The notes beneath the pieces are model-generated. The model searched no databases. It was not told where the DNA came from and saw only the letters and a list, made by a program, of their open reading frames with translations. From an uncultured Eubacteriales bacterium (lineage in GTDB: Bacteria; Bacillota; Clostridia; Oscillospirales; Acutalibacteraceae), in the NCBI GenBank assembly GCA_900321665.1, contig ONWY01000081.1, positions 1 to 6,450 of the forward strand: a DNA stretch of 6,450 nt, written 5' to 3'. Shown here one piece after another: positions 4,950 through 6,450 of the stretch. The position numbers and the translations under genes are program-made. Every line of letters starts with the position of its first letter. Positions within the stretch are counted from its first letter, which is position 1.

Positions 4950-6332
4950 ATGAAAAGTTGTGCAGTAATTCTTGCCGGCGGGCAAGGCAAAAGGATGAAG
5001 TCAAACAAACCGAAGGCGCTTTGCGAAGTGCTCTTCAAGCCCATGATTGATTGGACAATCGATGCTGCGCGCGATGCGGCAGTGAAAGATATTTGCGTGG
5101 TCACCGGGCACTTGCATGAAATGCTCGAGGAGCACCTCAAGGGCGATACCGAGACCGCCTTCCAAGCCGAGCGCTTGGGCACCGGCCATGCCGTGATGCA
5201 GGCGGTGGATTTTATCAAGCAGTTCCGCGGCGGTAACACTTTGATTTTAAACGGTGACTGCCCGCTGATGGATGGCGACACCATCAAGAGCGCGCTTTCT
5301 TACCACGAGCGGCATGATAATGCGGTCACTGTCATTTCCGCCAATGTGGCAAATCCCGTCGGCTACGGCAGGATTGTGCGCGATGCCGGCGGCTTTTTGA
5401 AAGAGATTGTCGAGGAGAAGGATGCCACTGCCAAGCAAAGAGAAATCAGCGAGGTCAATTCCGGCGCCTATTGGTTCCAAACCGATGTGCTGCTGGCGGC
5501 GCTCGATAAGATTACCAATAAAAACAAGCAGCACGAGTATTATTTAACCGATTGCATTGAGATTGCCATTCGCGAGGGTTTAAGAACCTCGGCGTACACC
5601 GCGCAAAACCCGGATGTGGTGCTGGGTGCCAACGACAGAATCCAGCTGTTGGATTTGAATGATAAGCTGCGCTACAAGTTTTTGCAGCAGCAGATGTTAG
5701 CGGGTGTGGATATTCCGTGCTCCGAGGGCATCATCATCGGCCCCGATGTGGAGATTGGTACCGATACGAGGATTTTGCCCGGTACCGTGCTGTTGGGTGA
5801 AACCAAAATCGGCAAAAACTGCATTATCGGCCCCAACTCCTATCTGACCGATTGCAAGGTCGGCAGCGAGGTGACACTCGATAATGTGGTTGCCGAAAAG
5901 AGCGCCATCGGCACCGGTTGCGATTTAGGCCCCTTTGTGCATCTCAGACCCGGCTCGAAAATCGGCAAGGCCGTGCATATCGGTAACTTTGTGGAGATTA
6001 AAAATTCCACGATTGATGATGGCACCAAGGTCAGCCACTTGACCTATGTGGGCGATAGCGACCTCGGCAAAAATATCAATATGGGCTGCGGCTGTGTGAC
6101 AGTCAATTTCGATGGGCAGAAAAAGCACCGCACCGTGATTGGCGACGGCACCTTTATCGGTTGCAATACCAACCTGATTTCCCCGGTGAAGCTCGGCAAG
6201 TATGCCTACACCGCGGCAGGCTCCACCATCTATGAGGATGTGCCCGATTACACCCTTGCCATCGCCAGAAACAGGCAGGAAAACAAGGTGAATTGGGTGA
6301 AGGATAAAAACAAGATTAGGAATATGAAATAA
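4950..6332 (+). CDS. glmU: Bifunctional GlmU: GlcN-1-P acetyltransferase / GlcNAc-1-P uridyltransferase
   Basis: Cytosolic enzyme for the last two steps to UDP-GlcNAc, the precursor of peptidoglycan and other envelope polymers: acetyl-CoA-dependent acetylation of glucosamine-1-P, then uridylyl transfer from UTP. It is 460 residues, the usual length. The N-terminal pyrophosphorylase domain has ILAGGQGKRMKSNKPKAL (7-24; AGG instead of the common AAG), LGTGHAV (76-82), NGDCPL with metal-binding Asp103, GYGRI (138-142), EVNSGAYWF (168-176) and GANDR (226-230). The C-terminal left-handed beta-helix runs from about 255 as hexapeptide repeats. It holds FVHLRPGSKIG (329-339), KVSHLTYVGD with catalytic His363, NFDGQKKHRTVIGDGTFIG (386-404) and the AxxRN acetyl-CoA-end motif AIARNRQ (437-443). 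Both active sites look intact. The ATG has an AGAGGA site (4939-4944) 5 bases upstream. It has its own promoter and terminator, so it is probably transcribed alone. Confidence 0.98.
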   Translation: MKSCAVILAGGQGKRMKSNKPKALCEVLFKPMIDWTIDAARDAAVKDICVVTGHLHEMLEEHLKGDTETAFQAERLGTGHAVMQAVDFIKQFRGGNTLILNGDCPLMDGDTIKSALSYHERHDNAVTVISANVANPVGYGRIVRDAGGFLKEIVEEKDATAKQREISEVNSGAYWFQTDVLLAALDKITNKNKQHEYYLTDCIEIAIREGLRTSAYTAQNPDVVLGANDRIQLLDLNDKLRYKFLQQQMLAGVDIPCSEGIIIGPDVEIGTDTRILPGTVLLGETKIGKNCIIGPNSYLTDCKVGSEVTLDNVVAEKSAIGTGCDLGPFVHLRPGSKIGKAVHIGNFVEIKNSTIDDGTKVSHLTYVGDSDLGKNINMGCGCVTVNFDGQKKHRTVIGDGTFIGCNTNLISPVKLGKYAYTAAGSTIYEDVPDYTLAIARNRQENKVNWVKDKNKIRNMK

Positions 6333-6362
6333 CAAAAATGGGCATATTTGCCCATTTTTGTT
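6331..6362 (+). terminator. Rho-independent terminator of glmU
   Basis: AACAAAAATGGGCA (6331-6344) pairs perfectly with TGCCCATTTTTGTT (6349-6362) over a TATT loop. The stem begins inside the glmU stop codon. The U-tract lies in the right arm after the GGGCA/TGCCC core, and because the stem is symmetric it could work in both directions. It separates glmU from the next gene. Confidence 0.85.
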
Positions 6363-6383
6363 AGTGAATAGAGAAGATTTGAA

Positions 6384-6401
6384 GGGCGCATACCCGCGCC
6401 C
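6384..6401 (+). promoter_or_regulatory. GC-rich hairpin just before the ribosome site of the next gene
   Basis: GGGCGC (6384-6389) and GCGCCC (6396-6401) form a 6-bp all-GC stem with a 6-base loop, ending three bases before the AGGA (6405-6408) that serves the ATG at 6416. It stands out in an AT-rich spacer and could influence translation of the following gene. There is no T tract, so it is not a terminator. Confidence 0.4.
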
Positions 6402-6415
6402 GATAGGAATTATAA

Positions 6416-6450
6416 ATGGGACGTGAGGAAATTTTTGCAAAGCTCAAAGC
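6416..6450 (+). CDS. 5' end of an unidentified gene, cut by the window edge
   Basis: An ATG at 6416 follows AGGA (6405-6408) with 7-base spacing and opens a frame reading MGREEIFAKLKA to the window's last base. Eleven complete codons and part of a twelfth are too few for a name. The charged amphipathic start resembles some acyl-carrier-type or other small helical proteins but also many others. It does not look like prs, which often follows glmU in Firmicutes. I see no clear promoter between the glmU terminator and this gene. Confidence 0.5.
   Translation, partial: MGREEIFAKLK

Noticed and set aside
4685..5287. 200-codon minus-strand open frame across the glmU start
   Set aside because: More than half is antisense to glmU and the rest crosses a terminator-like hairpin and the glmU promoter. 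The product is low-complexity Phe/Leu/Ser-rich with no recognisable domain.

Overview
The window looks like chromosomal DNA from a low-to-medium GC Firmicute, most likely an anaerobic Clostridia-type (gut-associated) organism. This rests on strong AGGAGG-type ribosome binding sites, AT-rich spacers with T-tailed hairpin terminators, a PPi-dependent pyruvate phosphate dikinase of the clostridial kind, and the remnant of a Tn916/Tn1549-type integrase. No genus can be named from the sequence alone.

Layout, left to right. (1) Positions 82-1220, + strand: a tight two-gene unit with a small S24/S26 (signal-peptidase-like) protein and an HprK/PEPCK-like P-loop kinase. The operon's start lies left of the window. 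It ends at a strong palindromic terminator (1265-1306). (2) 1311-1483, + strand: a decayed 3' piece of a tyrosine recombinase gene with at least two frameshifts, the scar of a lost integrative element. (3) 1711-4341, - strand: intact ppdK, with a terminator at 1642-1671 and a candidate promoter at 4414-4442. (4) 4342-4949: a 608-base divergent intergenic region. It holds the ppdK leader, a striking ~154-bp imperfect palindrome (4517-4670), a minus-strand terminator-like hairpin with no gene in front of it, and the glmU promoter and leader hairpin. (5) 4950-6332, + strand: intact glmU, closed by a 14-bp perfect hairpin terminator. (6) 6416 onward: the first codons of another + strand gene.

The housekeeping genes are ordinary: ppdK serves the PEP/pyruvate node, and glmU makes UDP-GlcNAc for peptidoglycan. 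They are divergently arranged and not functionally linked. The accessory part is the peptidase-like/kinase-like pair, which resembles small peptide-maturation cassettes, but no precursor peptide or other partner is visible here.

The most unusual signals are the long palindrome, whose arm differences mostly preserve pairing only in the minus-strand RNA, the degraded integrase tail, and an apparent loss of the normal start codon in the S24/S26 gene. I see no clear evidence for a complete undescribed system. There is no CRISPR array, tRNA, rRNA or complete insertion sequence.
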